Of a stretch of DNA of 64,000 nucleotides, positions 1 through 9,823 are shown piece by piece. The stretch comes from Taudactylus pleione (Eukaryota > Chordata > Amphibia > Anura > Myobatrachidae). Within the stretch, counting starts at the first letter, position 1. The number at the start of each line of letters is the position of its first letter. The position numbers were made by a program, and so were the translations under genes. The DNA lies in assembly GCA_031769625.1 (NCBI GenBank), contig JAUIMM010000188.1:8613001-8677000 (forward strand), read 5' to 3'. Below the pieces are notes generated by a model, which did not search any database, was not told the origin of the DNA, and saw only the letters and a program-made list of their open reading frames with translations.

Positions 1-3
1 GTA

Positions 4-39
4 ATGGGAGAGACGTCGTCATGACGACGTCTCTCCCAT
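4..39. repeat. Perfect 36-bp palindrome
   Basis: Positions 4-21 (ATGGGAGAGACGTCGTCA) are the exact reverse complement of 22-39, so the palindrome has no loop. Each arm carries a GACGTC hexamer. It lies at the very edge of the window, so whether it belongs to a larger fold-back element to the left cannot be seen. Perfect loopless palindromes of this size can extrude as cruciforms; that is general knowledge and is not shown here. It may be one member of the hairpin-rich element whose other parts follow the minisatellite at about 1720-2150. Confidence 0.95.
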
Positions 40-157
40 AATGCAAAGCGGCCCTGGAGAATGGTCGGGAGTAGCGGATATCGGCGGCGGGAGCAGGAGC
101 GGGGGGTTCAGGTAAGTGTTTTTTTTTGTTTTGTTTTTTATAACGTGTGTCTCTACT
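40..157. other. Left flank of minisatellite with CAGGTAAGTG and T-rich tract
   Basis: GC-rich non-coding sequence leads to TTCAGGTAAGTG at 107-118, followed by a run of T-rich sequence to about 140. The same TTCAGGTAAGTG occurs at 63904-63915. Its inverse, CACTTACC, closes the minisatellite on the other side at 1706-1713. CAGGTAAGT matches the vertebrate 5' splice-site consensus, but no exon is visible. I read it as an element boundary motif shared between copies of one repeat family. Confidence 0.5.
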
Positions 158-1690
158 GGGGGGGGCTACAAGGGGGGATTACTACTGGGGGCACTTGAAG
201 GGGGGATTACTACTGGGGGCACTTGAAGGGGGGGATTACTACTGGGGGCACTTGAAGGGGGGGACTACTACTGGGGGCACTTGAAGGGGGGATTACTACT
301 GGGGCACTTGAAGGGGGGATTACTACTGGGGGTACTTGAAGGGGGATTACTACTGGGGGAACTTGAAGGGGGATTACAGGGGGCACTAGAAGGGAGGATT
401 ACTACTGGGGCACTTGAAGGGGGATTACTACTGGGGGCACTTGAAGGGGGGGATTACTACTGGGGGCACAGGAAGGGGGGATTACTACTGGAGGCACTTG
501 AAGGGGGGATTACTACTGGGGGCACAGGAAGGGGGGATTACTACTGGGAGTACTTGAAGGGGGGATAACTACTGGGGGTACTTGAAGGGGGGATTACTAC
601 TGGGGGAACTTGAAGGGGGATTACAGGGGGCACTAGAAGGGAGGATTACTACTGGGGCACTTGAAGGGGGATTACTACTGGGGGCACTTGAAGGGGGGAT
701 TACTACTGGGGGCACAGGAAGGGGGGATTACTACTGGGGGCACTTGAAGGGGGGGATTACTACTGGGGGCACAGGAAGGGGGGATTACTACTGGGGGTAC
801 TTGAAGGGGGGATTACTACTGGGGGAATTTGAAGGGGGATTACAGGGGGCACTAGAAGGGAGGATTACTACTGGGGCACTTGAAGGGGGGATTACTACTG
901 GGGGCACTTGAAGGGGGGGATTACTACTGGGGGCACTTGAAGGGGGGATTACTACTGGGGCACTTGAAGGGGGGATTACTACTGGGGGTACTTGAAGGGG
1001 GGATTACTACTGGGGGAACTTGAAGGGGGATTACTACTGGGGGAACTTGAAGGGGGATTACAGGGGGCACTAGAAGGGAGGATTACTACTGGGGGCACTT
1101 GAAGGGGGGGAGTACTACTGGGGGCACAGAAAGGGGGGATTACTACTGGGGGCACTTGAAGGGGGGGATTAGTACTGGGGGCACAGGAAGGGGGGATTAC
1201 TACTGGGGCACTTGAAGGGGGGATTACTACTGGGGGTACTTGAAGGGGGGATTACTACTGGGGGTACTTGAAGGGGGGATTACTACTGGGGGAACTTGAA
1301 GGGGAATACAGGGGGCACTAGAAGGGAGGATTACTACTGGGGCACTTGAAGGGGAGATTACTACTGGGGGCACTAGAAGGGGGGACTACTGGGGGCACTT
1401 GAAGGGGGATTACTATTGGGGGCACTACTACTGGGGGCACTTGAAGGGGGGCTACTACTGGGGGCACTTGAAGGGAGGATTACTACTGGTGGGGACTACT
1501 ACTGGGGGCACTACATGGGGGGAAACCTCCACTGGGGGCACAACAATGGGAGGACTACTACAAGGGGGGACTACTAGGGGCACTACAAGAGGGGGGACTA
1601 CTACTGGGGGCACTGTATAAGCTTACTAATGGGGGCACAAGGGGCACTGCACAGGGGGGACCACTACCGCGGGCACTGCATAAGGGGGGC
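158..1690 (+). repeat. G-rich minisatellite, 27-29 bp unit
   Basis: About 50-55 head-to-tail copies of a unit built from a run of 5-7 G, ATTACTACT, GGGGG and CACTTGAA. Length differences come mainly from the number of G in each run. A variant with CACTAGAAGGGAGG and a shortened unit (GGATTACAGGGGGCACTAG) recurs near 366, 614, 836, 1055 and 1302, which gives a second-order period of roughly 215-250 bp. The right end (about 1490-1690) is degenerate and the centre homogeneous, as expected when unequal exchange homogenises the core. The plus strand is extremely G-rich and may form G-quadruplexes. Open frames encoding a 9-residue repeat (GGLLLGALE type) occur only because 27 bp is divisible by three. 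I do not call a protein. Confidence 0.95.
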
Positions 1691-1705
1691 GCCAAAAAAC
1701 CTACT

Positions 1706-1713
1706 CACTTACC
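1706..1713 (-). other. CACTTACC boundary motif (inverse of 111-118)
   Basis: CACTTACC followed by an A run is the reverse complement of GGTAAGTG at 111-118. The two motifs bracket the G-rich minisatellite in inverted orientation. Related motifs sit at 3418-3425 (ACTTACCT), 63755-63764 (ACTTACCTGA) and 63904-63915. On its own an 8-mer is weak evidence; the recurrence next to G-rich arrays and hairpins is what makes it worth marking. Confidence 0.45.
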
Positions 1714-1850
1714 AAAAAATTTGGGCTAGGGCCGGCCCTGGTGACCACCCACAGCTTATGCGAGCGGCCAAAAAGATGGTCGCGATGGTCAAGATGGTCA
1801 TCGGGCTTGCGACAAGACTCTGCAGTAGGGTCTCGCTGCCCCAAGCCCAG

Positions 1851-1885
1851 GAGTGCTTTTGGCTCTATCAGAGCCAAAAGCACTC
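1851..1885. repeat. Perfect hairpin, 16-bp stem, 3-nt loop
   Basis: GAGTGCTTTTGGCTCT at 1851-1866 pairs exactly with 1870-1885 across the loop ATC. Confidence 0.95.
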
Positions 1886-1914
1886 CCACTAACATCACTA
1901 GGGATGTCAGTGGG
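1885..1914. repeat. Hairpin, 12-bp stem with one G:T-type mismatch
   Basis: CCCACTAACATC at 1885-1896 pairs with GATGTCAGTGGG at 1903-1914. It abuts the preceding stem, so the two are arranged back to back. Confidence 0.85.
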
Positions 1915-1920
1915 GCCGGA

Positions 1921-1940
1921 CCCAGACGCCTCCGTCTGGG
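1921..1940. repeat. Perfect 8-bp hairpin
   Basis: CCCAGACG at 1921-1928 pairs with CGTCTGGG at 1933-1940 around a 4-nt loop. Confidence 0.85.
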
Positions 1941-1963
1941 CAGCCACGCCCCCGGCACACCCT

Positions 1964-2011
1964 CCAAAGGGGGCGTGCTGTCAATCACCACCGACAGCAC
2001 GCCCCCTTTGG
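1964..2011. repeat. Perfect hairpin, 19-bp stem
   Basis: CCAAAGGGGGCGTGCTGTC at 1964-1982 is exactly complementary to 1993-2011, with a 10-nt loop. This is the strongest single stem of the chain. Confidence 0.95.
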
Positions 2012-2012
2012 T

Positions 2013-2057
2013 GCGAGACCCATAACGACGGCTTGGCCGTTGTTATTCGGGTCTCGC
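2013..2057. repeat. Hairpin with GCGAGACCC / GGGTCTCGC arms
   Basis: GCGAGACCC at 2013-2021 pairs with 2049-2057. The stem continues through ATAACGACGG / CCGTTGTTAT with one mismatch. Confidence 0.85.
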
Positions 2058-2110
2058 GCTTGCGCACGACGGAGCCGCCTGTCGTGCACATGCGCACTTG
2101 GGCACCATCG

Positions 2111-2145
2111 ACCCGCTTGCGAGCGCTCAGCGCTCGCGAGCGGGT
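2111..2145. repeat. Hairpin, 17-bp stem with one mismatch
   Basis: ACCCGCTTGCGAGCGCT at 2111-2127 pairs with the sequence ending at 2145, AGCGCTCGCGAGCGGGT, with a single mismatch and almost no loop. Confidence 0.9.
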
Positions 2146-2159
2146 TAGAATCAGGCCCA

Positions 2160-2326
2160 TTGCTCAGTAAATACACCCCAAGATGTTTTATTAACATATA
2201 CGATATCCTGTGTTATACAAACATGCTGTGGCATCATCAGGGTGTACGGTCTGCCCTCACAGTAATATTCACAAGGCGCCCTGGACTGATAATACAAATT
2301 AATTCAAGCAGGTTTTTTCTTATGCT
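2160..2326. other. Short non-repetitive gap, nothing recognised
   Basis: AT-rich sequence between two repeat elements. No gene, RNA or further element is recognised. Confidence 0.5.
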
Positions 2327-2619
2327 GCATACACACGGGACGATCGGCAACGATAACGATATCATTGTACGATCTCCCGGATGTGCTGGACGTTCGATAT
2401 CGACACCATGTACCCACCAACGATGGCCAACGGTCCCTATAGTAACCTGGTCGATATCGACCGGGTTGGCTTGCATGCACGGGCGATGGACGATATCGTT
2501 ATTGTCCATACGTGCCTGAGCATCGCAGGTCGTTGGCCATCTAAAAATACACGATATGAACGATAACGATATGATCGATATCGTTCATATCGTCCATTTT
2601 AATCGTACCGTGTGTGCGC
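2327..2619. mobile_element. MITE-like element with imperfect terminal inverted repeats
   Basis: The left end GCATACACACGGGACGAT (2327-2344) matches the reverse complement of the right end (2602-2619) at about 15 of 18 positions. The interior is rich in CGATATCG-type palindromes, for example GGTCGATATCGACC at 2449-2462 and the 15-bp stem 2551-2565 / 2579-2593. At 293 bp with no coding capacity it fits a non-autonomous DNA transposon. I could not fix a target-site duplication, so the superfamily is left open. Confidence 0.7.
2551..2593. repeat. Hairpin with 15-bp perfect stem inside the MITE
   Basis: ACGATATGAACGATA at 2551-2565 pairs exactly with TATCGTTCATATCGT at 2579-2593. The loop is itself rich in ATCGAT. 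Confidence 0.9.
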
Positions 2620-2997
2620 ACAATAACTCATCTTCCCCCACATGAAAGTGGGTAGCAGAATAGAGTAAGTAGATTTACACCTTGGTAACACTGGGCCTGA
2701 TTCAGCAAGTAATGCAGTTGCTAATACATACGCAATCGTCCGATTGTGATGTTCTGCGCATGCACTGCGCATGCGCGAACTAGCTATTGTGATCGAGACT
2801 CCGCAGAGGCTACGCAGACCCCTTGCAGAGTGATTGACAGGAAGCACCGCTTGTGGGTGGTGATAGGGGGGTGGGGTTTGGTCAGGGAAATGCAGGCGTG
2901 CCAGTCACTGTGATGCCATATGCAGTCTGAGTCTCATAGCGTGCGTGGTTTTAGTAATTTCTCAGTAAGGCCAGCGCTTGTGCAGGTATGCGTTTAT

Positions 2998-3031
2998 GAT
3001 GCCGGCAGTCGCTATGCCGACCGCCAGCATC
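2998..3031. repeat. Imperfect hairpin (GATGCCGGC / GCCAGCATC arms)
   Basis: Arms of about 15 bp (2998-3012 and 3017-3031) match at 13 of 15 positions. This is part of the GC-rich left half of the composite element. Confidence 0.7.
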
Positions 3032-3079
3032 TCCACTACAGAATCCCGGCGAGGGTTAATTGACCTATGCCGGGAGACC

Positions 3080-3116
3080 GGCGCCCGGCAACCCGATCGA
3101 AGGGATGCCGGGCGCC
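3080..3116. repeat. Hairpin, 15-bp stem with one mismatch
   Basis: GGCGCCCGGCAACCC at 3080-3094 pairs with GGGATGCCGGGCGCC at 3102-3116 across a 7-nt loop. Confidence 0.85.
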
Positions 3117-3135
3117 CCGAGCGTGGACAGCCACG

Positions 3136-3413
3136 AGGGGGGGGGGGTTAGGTTTAGGGTTCCTGGGGGGGACTTAGGGTTAGGCACCCCCCCCGGAGGT
3201 TAGGTTTAGGCTAGGGGGTAGGAGGGTTAGGCACCCCCGGGAGGAACTTAGAGTTAGGCACCCCCCCCTGGGGGACTTAGGTTTAGATGGCGGAGAAAGG
3301 GGGGGTTAGGTTTAGGCACTTAGAGAGGGGATTAGGGTTAGGCAAAGGAAGGGGGGAGGTTAGGGTTAGGCCCCCTAAAGGAGGGTTAGGGTTAGGGGGT
3401 AGATTAGGTTAGA
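3136..3413 (+). repeat. Degenerate TTAGGG-like G-rich minisatellite
   Basis: Irregular copies of GGTTAGGTTTAGG, TTAGGGTTAGG and GGGTTAGGCACCCCC are separated by G or C runs. The TTAGGGTTAGG core resembles the vertebrate telomere hexamer, but no perfect tandem TTAGGG tract longer than about two units is present. The array sits inside an element. I therefore favour an element-borne minisatellite that converged on, or borrowed, telomere-like sequence over a true interstitial telomere. Confidence 0.75.
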
Positions 3414-3659
3414 TAATACTTACCTTTCAAACCGGAGGTGTAACATATGTATTCCCTTGTGCAAGGGTGCGTGAGGCTGCGATGGTACTCGACTGTACCA
3501 ATGGTTTCGCTATTCTGCTAAGCATTACGGATGTACGTACGGTAAAGTGGGCGTCCTTATGTAGTGCTGAGTTTGCGTTGCGATTACAATGAATTAGCAT
3601 ACTATGGCAGTTGAACTGCATGCGGACGCAATATTGCGATTCGCAGTGAATCAGGCCCA

Positions 3660-3845
3660 CTGTGCTGCACTGCGGGTGGGGGAGATGTAACATGTGCAGA
3701 GAGACTTAGATCTGGGAGGGGCAGAGTCCTGCAAAAAGTAAAATAAATGTATGTGCACCCCTTGCGGTGTAACATGGTTGGTTCCAGGTATAAAGTTACT
3801 TGTTCTTTCTGCGTTTCTCCCACCTCAGAATCAGCCAAAGGGAAG
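3660..3845. other. Left flank of the satellite, nothing recognised
   Basis: Non-repetitive AT/GC-mixed sequence between the composite element and the first satellite monomer. Short open frames on both strands show no family features. Confidence 0.5.
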
Positions 3846-5084
3846 TGTATGTGCAGATCTGTAGTCAGTGCAGTGATCTATCAGACAGGTAATGAGTGCG
3901 GTGTAATGGCAGGTGTGAGTTATAGTGAGGTGTAGGGGAAGATCTGTAGTCAGGGCAGTGATGTATCAGACAGGTAATGAGTGCTGTGTAATGGCAGGTG
4001 TGAGTTATAGTGAGGTGTAGGGGCAGATCTGTAGTCAGTGCAGTGATGTATCAGACAGGTAATGAGTGCGGTCTAATGTAGTCAGTGCAGTGTGTATCAG
4101 ACAGGTAATGAGTGGGGTGTAATGGCAGGTGTGAGTTATAGTGAAGTGTAGGGGCAGATCTGTAGTCAGGGCAGTGATGTATCAGACAGGTAATGAGTGG
4201 GGTGTAATGGCTGGTGTGAGTTATAGTGAGGTGTAGGGGCAGATCTGTAGTCAGTGCAGTGATCTATCAGACAGGTAATGAGTGGGGTGTAATGGCAGGT
4301 GTGAGTTATAGTGAGGTGTAGGGGCAGATCTGTAGTCAGTGCAGTGTTGTATCAGACAGGTAATGAGTGTAATGGCAGGTGTGAGTTATAGTGAGGTGTA
4401 GGGGCAGATCTGTAGTCATGGCAGTGATGTATCAGACAGGTAATGAGTGGGGTGTAATGGCAGGTGTGAGTTATAGTGAGGTGTAGGGGCAGATCTGTAG
4501 TCAGTGCAGTGATGTATCAGACAGGTAATGAGTGCGGTGTAATGACAGGTGTGAGTTATAGTGAGGTGTAGGGGCAGATCTGTAGTCAGTGCAGTGTGTA
4601 TCAGACAGGTAATGAGTGGGGTGTAATGGCAGGTGTGAGTTATAGTGAGGTGTAGGGGAAGATCTGTAGTCAGGGCAGTGATGTATCAGACAGGTAATGA
4701 GTGGGGTGTAATGGCAGGTGTGTATTATAGTGAGGTGTAGGGGCAGATCTGTAGTCAGTGCAGTGTGTATCAGACAGGTAATGAGTGCGGTGTAATGGTA
4801 GGTGTGAGTTATAGTGAGGTGTAGGGGCAGATCTGTAGTCAGTGCAGTGATGTATCAGACAGGTAATGAGTGGGGTGTAATGGCAGGTGTGAATTACAGT
4901 GAGGTGTAGGGGCAGATCTGTAGTCAGGGCAGTGATGTATCAGACAGGTAATGAGTGGGGTGTAATGGCAGGTGTGAGTTATAGTGAGGTGTAGGGGCAG
5001 ATCTGTAGTCAGTGCAGTGATGTATCAGACAGGTAATGAGTGAGGTATAATGGCAGGTGTGAGTTATAGTGAGGTGTAGGGGCA

Positions 5085-5870
5085 GATCTGTAGTCAGTGC
5101 AGTGTGTGTCAGACAGGTAATGAGTGCGGTGTAATGGCAGGTGTGAGTTACAGTGAGGTGTAGGGGCAGATCTGTAGTCAGTGCAGTGTGTATCAGACAG
5201 GTAATGAGTGAGGTGTAATGGCAGGTGTGAGTTATAGTGAGGTGTAGGGGCAGATCTGTAGTCAGTGCAGTGTGTGTCAGACAGGTAATGAGTGCGGTGT
5301 AATGGCAGGTGTGAGTTATAGTGAGGTGTAGGGGCAAATCTGTAGTCAGTGCAGTGTGTATCAGACAGGTAATGAGTGAGGTGTAATGGCAGGTGTGAGT
5401 TATAGTGAGGTGTAGGGGCAGATCTGTAGTCAGTGCAGTGTGTGTCAGACAGGTAATGAGTGCGGTGTAATGGCAGGTGTGAGTTACAGTGAGGTGTAGG
5501 GGCAGATCTGTAGTCAGTGCAGTGTGCATCAGACAGGTAATGAGTGAGGTGTAATGGCAGGTGTGAGTTATAGTGAGGTGTAGGGGCAGATCTGTAGTCA
5601 GTGCAGTGTGTGTCAGACAGGTAATGAGTGCGGTGTAATGGCAGGTGTGAGTTATAGTGAGGTGTAGGGGCAAATCTGTAGTCAGTGCAGTGTGTATCAG
5701 ACAAGTAATGAGTGAGGTGTAATGGCAGGTGTGAGTTATAGTGAGGTGTAGGGGCAGATCTGTAGTCAGTGCAGTGTGTGTCAGACAGGTAATGAGTGCG
5801 GTGTAATGGCAGGTGTGAGTTATAGTGAGGTGTAGGGGCAGATCTGTAGTCAGTGCAGTGTGTGTCAGAC
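5085..5870 (+). repeat. 168-bp dimer / 336-bp tetramer higher-order block
   Basis: The marker AGTGTGTGTC recurs at 5101, 5269, 5437, 5605 and 5773, exactly 168 bp apart (two 84-mers). A second marker, GTTACAGTG instead of GTTATAGTG, recurs 336 bp apart (variant base at 5151 and 5487), alternating with a CAAATCTG variant. All units here are 84 bp, so the minus strand stays open for about 250 codons (4924-5673) with a 28-residue repeat. I regard that frame as non-genic. Confidence 0.9.
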
Positions 5871-8800
5871 AGGTAATGAGTGCAGTGTAATGGCAGGTGT
5901 GAGTTATAGTGAGGTGTAGGGGCAGATCTGTAGTCAGTGTAGTGATGTATCAGACAGGTAATGAGTGCGGTGTAATGGCAGGTGTGAGTTATAGTGAGGT
6001 GTAGGGGCAGATCTGTAGTCAGTGCAGTGATGTATCAGACAGGTAATGAGTGGGGTGTAATGGCAGGTGTGAGTTATAGTGAGGTGTAGGAGCAGATCTG
6101 TAGTCACTGCAGTGATGTGTCAGACAGGTAATGAGTGCGGTGTAATGGCAGGTGTGAGTTATAGTGCATTGTAGGAGCAGATCTGTAGTCACTGCAGTGA
6201 TGTGTCAGACAGGTAATGAGTGCGGTGTAATATCAGGTGTGAGTTATAGTGAGGTGTAGGAGCAGATCTGTAGTCACTGCAGTGATGTATCAGACAGGTA
6301 ATGAGTGCAGTGTAATGGCAGGTGTGAGTTATAGTGAGGTGTAAGGGCAGATCTGTAGTCAGTGCAGTGATGTATCAGACAGGTAATGAGTGGGGTGTAA
6401 TGGCAGGTGTGAGTTATAGTGAGGTGTAGGGACAGATCTGTAGTAAGTGCAGTGTGTATCAGACAGGTAATGAGTGGGGTGTAATGGCAGGTGTGAGTTA
6501 TAGTGAGGTGTAGGGACAGATCTGTAGTCAGTGCAGTGATGTATCAGACAGGTAATGAGTGGGGTGTAATGGCAGGTGTGAGTTATAGTGAGGTGTAGGG
6601 ACAGATCTGTAGTCAGTGCAGTGATGTATCAGACAGGTAATGAGTGGGGTGTAAAGGCAGGTGTGAGTTATAGTGAGGTGTAGGAGCAGATCTGTAGTCA
6701 CTGCAGTGATGTATCAGACAGGTAATGAGTGCAGTGTAATGGCAGGTGTGAGTTATAGTGAGTTGTAGGGGCAGATCTGGAGTCAGTGCAGTGATGTGTC
6801 AGACAGGTAATGAGTGAGGTGTAATGGCAGGTGTGAGTTATAGTGAGGTGTGGGGGCAGATCTGGAGTCAGTGCAGTGATGTATCAGACAGGTAATGAGT
6901 GTGGTGTAATGGCAGGTGTGAGTTATAGTGAGGTGTAAGGGCAGATCTGTAGTCAGTGCTGTGATGTATCAGACAGGTAATGAGTGCGGTGTAATGGTAG
7001 GTGTGAGTTATAGTGAGGTGTAGTGGCAGATCTGTAGTCAGTGCAGTGATCTATCAGACAGGTAATGAGTGGGGTGTAATGGCAGGTGTGAGTTATAGTG
7101 AGGTGTAGGGGCAGATCTGTAGTCAGTGCAGTGTTGTATCAGACAGGTAATGAGTGCGGTGTAATGGCAGGTGTGAGTTATAGTGAGGTGTAGTGGCAGA
7201 TCTGTAGTCATGGCAGTGATGTATCAGACAGGTAATGAGTGGGGTGTAATGGCAGGTGTGAGTTATAGTGAGGTGTAGGGGCAGATCTGTAGTCAGTGCA
7301 GTGATGTATCAGACAGGTAATGAGTGAGGTGTAATGGCAGGTGTGAATTACAGTGAGGTGTATGGGCAGATCTGTAGTCAGGGCAGTGATGTATCAGACA
7401 GGTAATGAGTGGGGTGTAATGGCAGGTGTGAGTTATAGTGAGGTGTAGGGGCAGATCTGTAGTCAGTGCAGTGATGTATCAGACAGGTAATGAGTGCGGT
7501 GTAATGGCAGGTGTGAGTTGTTGTGAGGTGTAAGGGCAGATCTGTAGTCAGGGCAGTGATGTATCAGACAGGTAATGAGTGGGGTGTAATGGCAGGTGTG
7601 AGTTATAGTGAGGTGTAGTGGCAGATCTGTAGTCAGTGCAGTGTGTATCAGAGAGGTAATGAGTGGGGTGTAATGGCAGGTGTGAGTTATAGTGAGGTGT
7701 AGGGGCAGATCTGTAGTCAGTGCAGTGATCTATCAGACAGGTAATGAGTGGGGTGTAATGGCAGGTGTGAGTTATAGTGAGGTGTAGGGGCAGATCTGTA
7801 GTCAGGGCAGTGATGTATCAGTCAGGTAATGAGTGCTGTGTAATGGCAGGTGTGAGTTATAGTGAGGTGTAGGGGCAGATCTGTAGTCAGTGCAGTGATG
7901 TATCAGACAGGTAATGAGTGCGGTCTAATGTAGTCAGTGCAGTGTGTATCAGACAGGTAATGAGTGGGGTGTAATGGCAGGTGTGAGTTATAGTGAGGTG
8001 TAGGAGCAGATCTGCAGTCAGGGCAGTGATGTAACAGACAGGTAATGAGTGGGGTGTAATGGCAGGTGTGAGTTATAGTGAAGTGTAGGGGCAGATCTGT
8101 AGTCAGGGCAGTGATGTATCAGACAGGCAATGAGTGGGGTGTAATGGCAGGTGTGAGTTATAGTGAGGTGTAGGGGCAGATCTGTAGTCATTGCAGTGAT
8201 CTATCAGACAGGTAATGAGTGGGGTGTAATGGCAGGTGTGAGTTATAGTGAGGTGTAGGGGCAGATCTGTAGTCAGTGCAGTGTTGTATCAGACAGGTAA
8301 TGAGTGCGGTGTAATGGTAGGTGTGAGTTATAGTGAGGTGTAGGGGCAGATCTGTAGTCATGGCAGTGATGTATCAGACAGGTAATGAGTGGGGTGTAAT
8401 GGCAGGTGTGAGTTATAGTGAGGTGTAGGGGCAGATCTGTAGTCAGTGCAGTGATGTATCAGACAGGTAATGAGTGCGGTGTAATGACAGGTGTGAGTTA
8501 TAGTGAGGTGTAGGGGCAGATCTGTAGTCAGTGCAGTGTGTATCAGACAGGTAATGAGTGGGGTGTAATGGCAGGTGTGAGTTATAGTGAGGTGTAGGGG
8601 CAGATCTGTAGTCAGGGCAGTGATGTATCAGACAGGTAATGAGTGGGGTGTAATGGCAGGTGTGTATTATAGTGAGATGTAGGGGCAGATCTGTAGTCAG
8701 TGCAGTGTGTATCAGACAGGTAATGAGTGCGGTGTAATGGTAGGTGTGAGTTATAGTGAGGTGTAGGGGCAGATCTGTAGTCAGTGCAGTGATGTATCAG

Positions 8801-9823
8801 ACAGGTAATGAGTGAGGCGTAATGGCAGGTGTGAATTACAGTGAGGTGTAGGGGCAGATCTGTAGTCAGGGCAGTGATGTATCAGACAGGTAATGAGTGG
8901 GGTGTAATGGCAGGTGTGAGTTATAGTGAGGTGTAGGGGCAGATCTGTAGTCAGTGCAGTGATGTATCAGACAGGTAATGAGTGCGGTGTAATGGCAGGT
9001 GTGAGTTATAGTGAGGTGTAGGGGCAGATCTGTAGTCAGGGCAGTGATGTATCAGACAGGTAATGAGAGGGGTGTAATGGCAGGTATGAGTTATAGTGAG
9101 GTGTAGTGGCAGATCTGTAGTCAGTGCAGTGTGTATCAGAGAGGTAATGAGTGGGGTGTAATGGCAGGTGTGAATTATAGTGAGGTGTAGGGGCAGATCT
9201 GTAGTCAGTGCAGTGATGTATCAGACAGGTAATGAGTGCGGTGTAATGGCAGGTGTGAGTTATAGTGAGGTGTAGGGGCAGATCTGTAGTCAGTGCAGTG
9301 TGTATCAGACAGGTAATGAGTGGGGTGTAATGGCAGGTGTGAATTATAGCGAGGTTTAGGGGCAGATCTGTAATCAGTGCAGATATATCAGACAGGTAAT
9401 GAGTGCGGTGTAAAGGCAGGTGTGAGTTATAGTGAGGTGTAGGGGCAGATCTGTAGTCAGTGCAGTGTGTATCAGAGAGGTAGTGAGTGGGGTGTAATGG
9501 CAGGTGTGAGTTATAGTGAGGTGTAGGGGCAGATCTGTAGTCAGTGCAGTGATGTAACAGATAATGAGTGCGGTGTAATGGCAGGTGTGAATTATAGTGA
9601 GGTGTAGGGGCAGATCTGTAGTCAGTGCAGTGATGTGTCAGACAGGTAATGAGTGCGGTGTAATGGCAGGTGTGAGTTATAGTGAGGTGTAGAGGCAGAT
9701 CTGTAGGCAGTGCAGTGTGTATCAGAGAGGTAATGAGTGGGGTGTAATGGCAGGTGTGAATTATAGTGAGGTGTAGGGGCAGATCTGTAGTCAGTGCAGT
9801 GATGTATCAGACAGGTAATGAGT

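Larger units (their letters stand above)
1720..2159. repeat. Chain of consecutive hairpins in a GC-rich non-autonomous element
   Basis: Nearly the whole stretch can be paired locally. Elements include the 12-bp palindrome AGGGCCGGCCCT at 1728-1739, an imperfect stem at about 1803-1848 (GGGCTT/AAGCCC outer arms), and the stems at 1851-1885, 1885-1914, 1921-1940, 1964-2011, 2013-2057 and 2111-2145. The segment ends with GAATCAGGCCCA at 2148-2159, the same terminus as an element at 2692-3659. Overlapping short open frames on both strands (for example around 1741-2025 and 1985-2197) mirror each other because of the inverted repeats and show no family resemblance. A fold-back-type repeat is the best description; the family is not identified. 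Confidence 0.75.
2692..3659. mobile_element. Composite non-autonomous element with TGGGCCTGATTCA ends
   Basis: TGGGCCTGATTCA at 2692-2704 is the exact inverse of TGAATCAGGCCCA at 3647-3659. Between them lie GC-rich hairpins (2998-3031, 3080-3116), a degenerate G-rich minisatellite (about 3136-3413), an ACTTACCT motif at 3418-3425, and further short palindromes such as CGCAATATTGCG at 3627-3638. The arrangement of hairpins, G-rich array, ACTTACC and GAATCAGGCCCA parallels 1-2159. Sequences ending in GGGCCTGATTCA are, to my recollection, common repeat termini in frogs; this needs a library search. No transposase frame is present. Confidence 0.6.

Noticed and set aside
281..911. Gly/Leu-rich repeat proteins on the plus strand
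   Set aside because: The 9-residue period reflects a 27-bp minisatellite unit. G-run length changes shift the frame repeatedly, and no unique sequence is attached.
1629..2519. Overlapping frames of 60-160 codons on both strands
   Set aside because: They lie in hairpin-rich repeat DNA, mirror one another across inverted repeats, and show no recognisable domain.
3136..3413. True telomere or interstitial telomeric block
   Set aside because: The hexamers are irregular, interrupted by G and C runs, and enclosed by element-like inverted ends.
4924..5673. Repetitive protein of 249 residues on the minus strand
   Set aside because: It depends wholly on consecutive 84-bp units, has no flanking promoter or unique domain, and frames break as soon as an 85-bp unit occurs.
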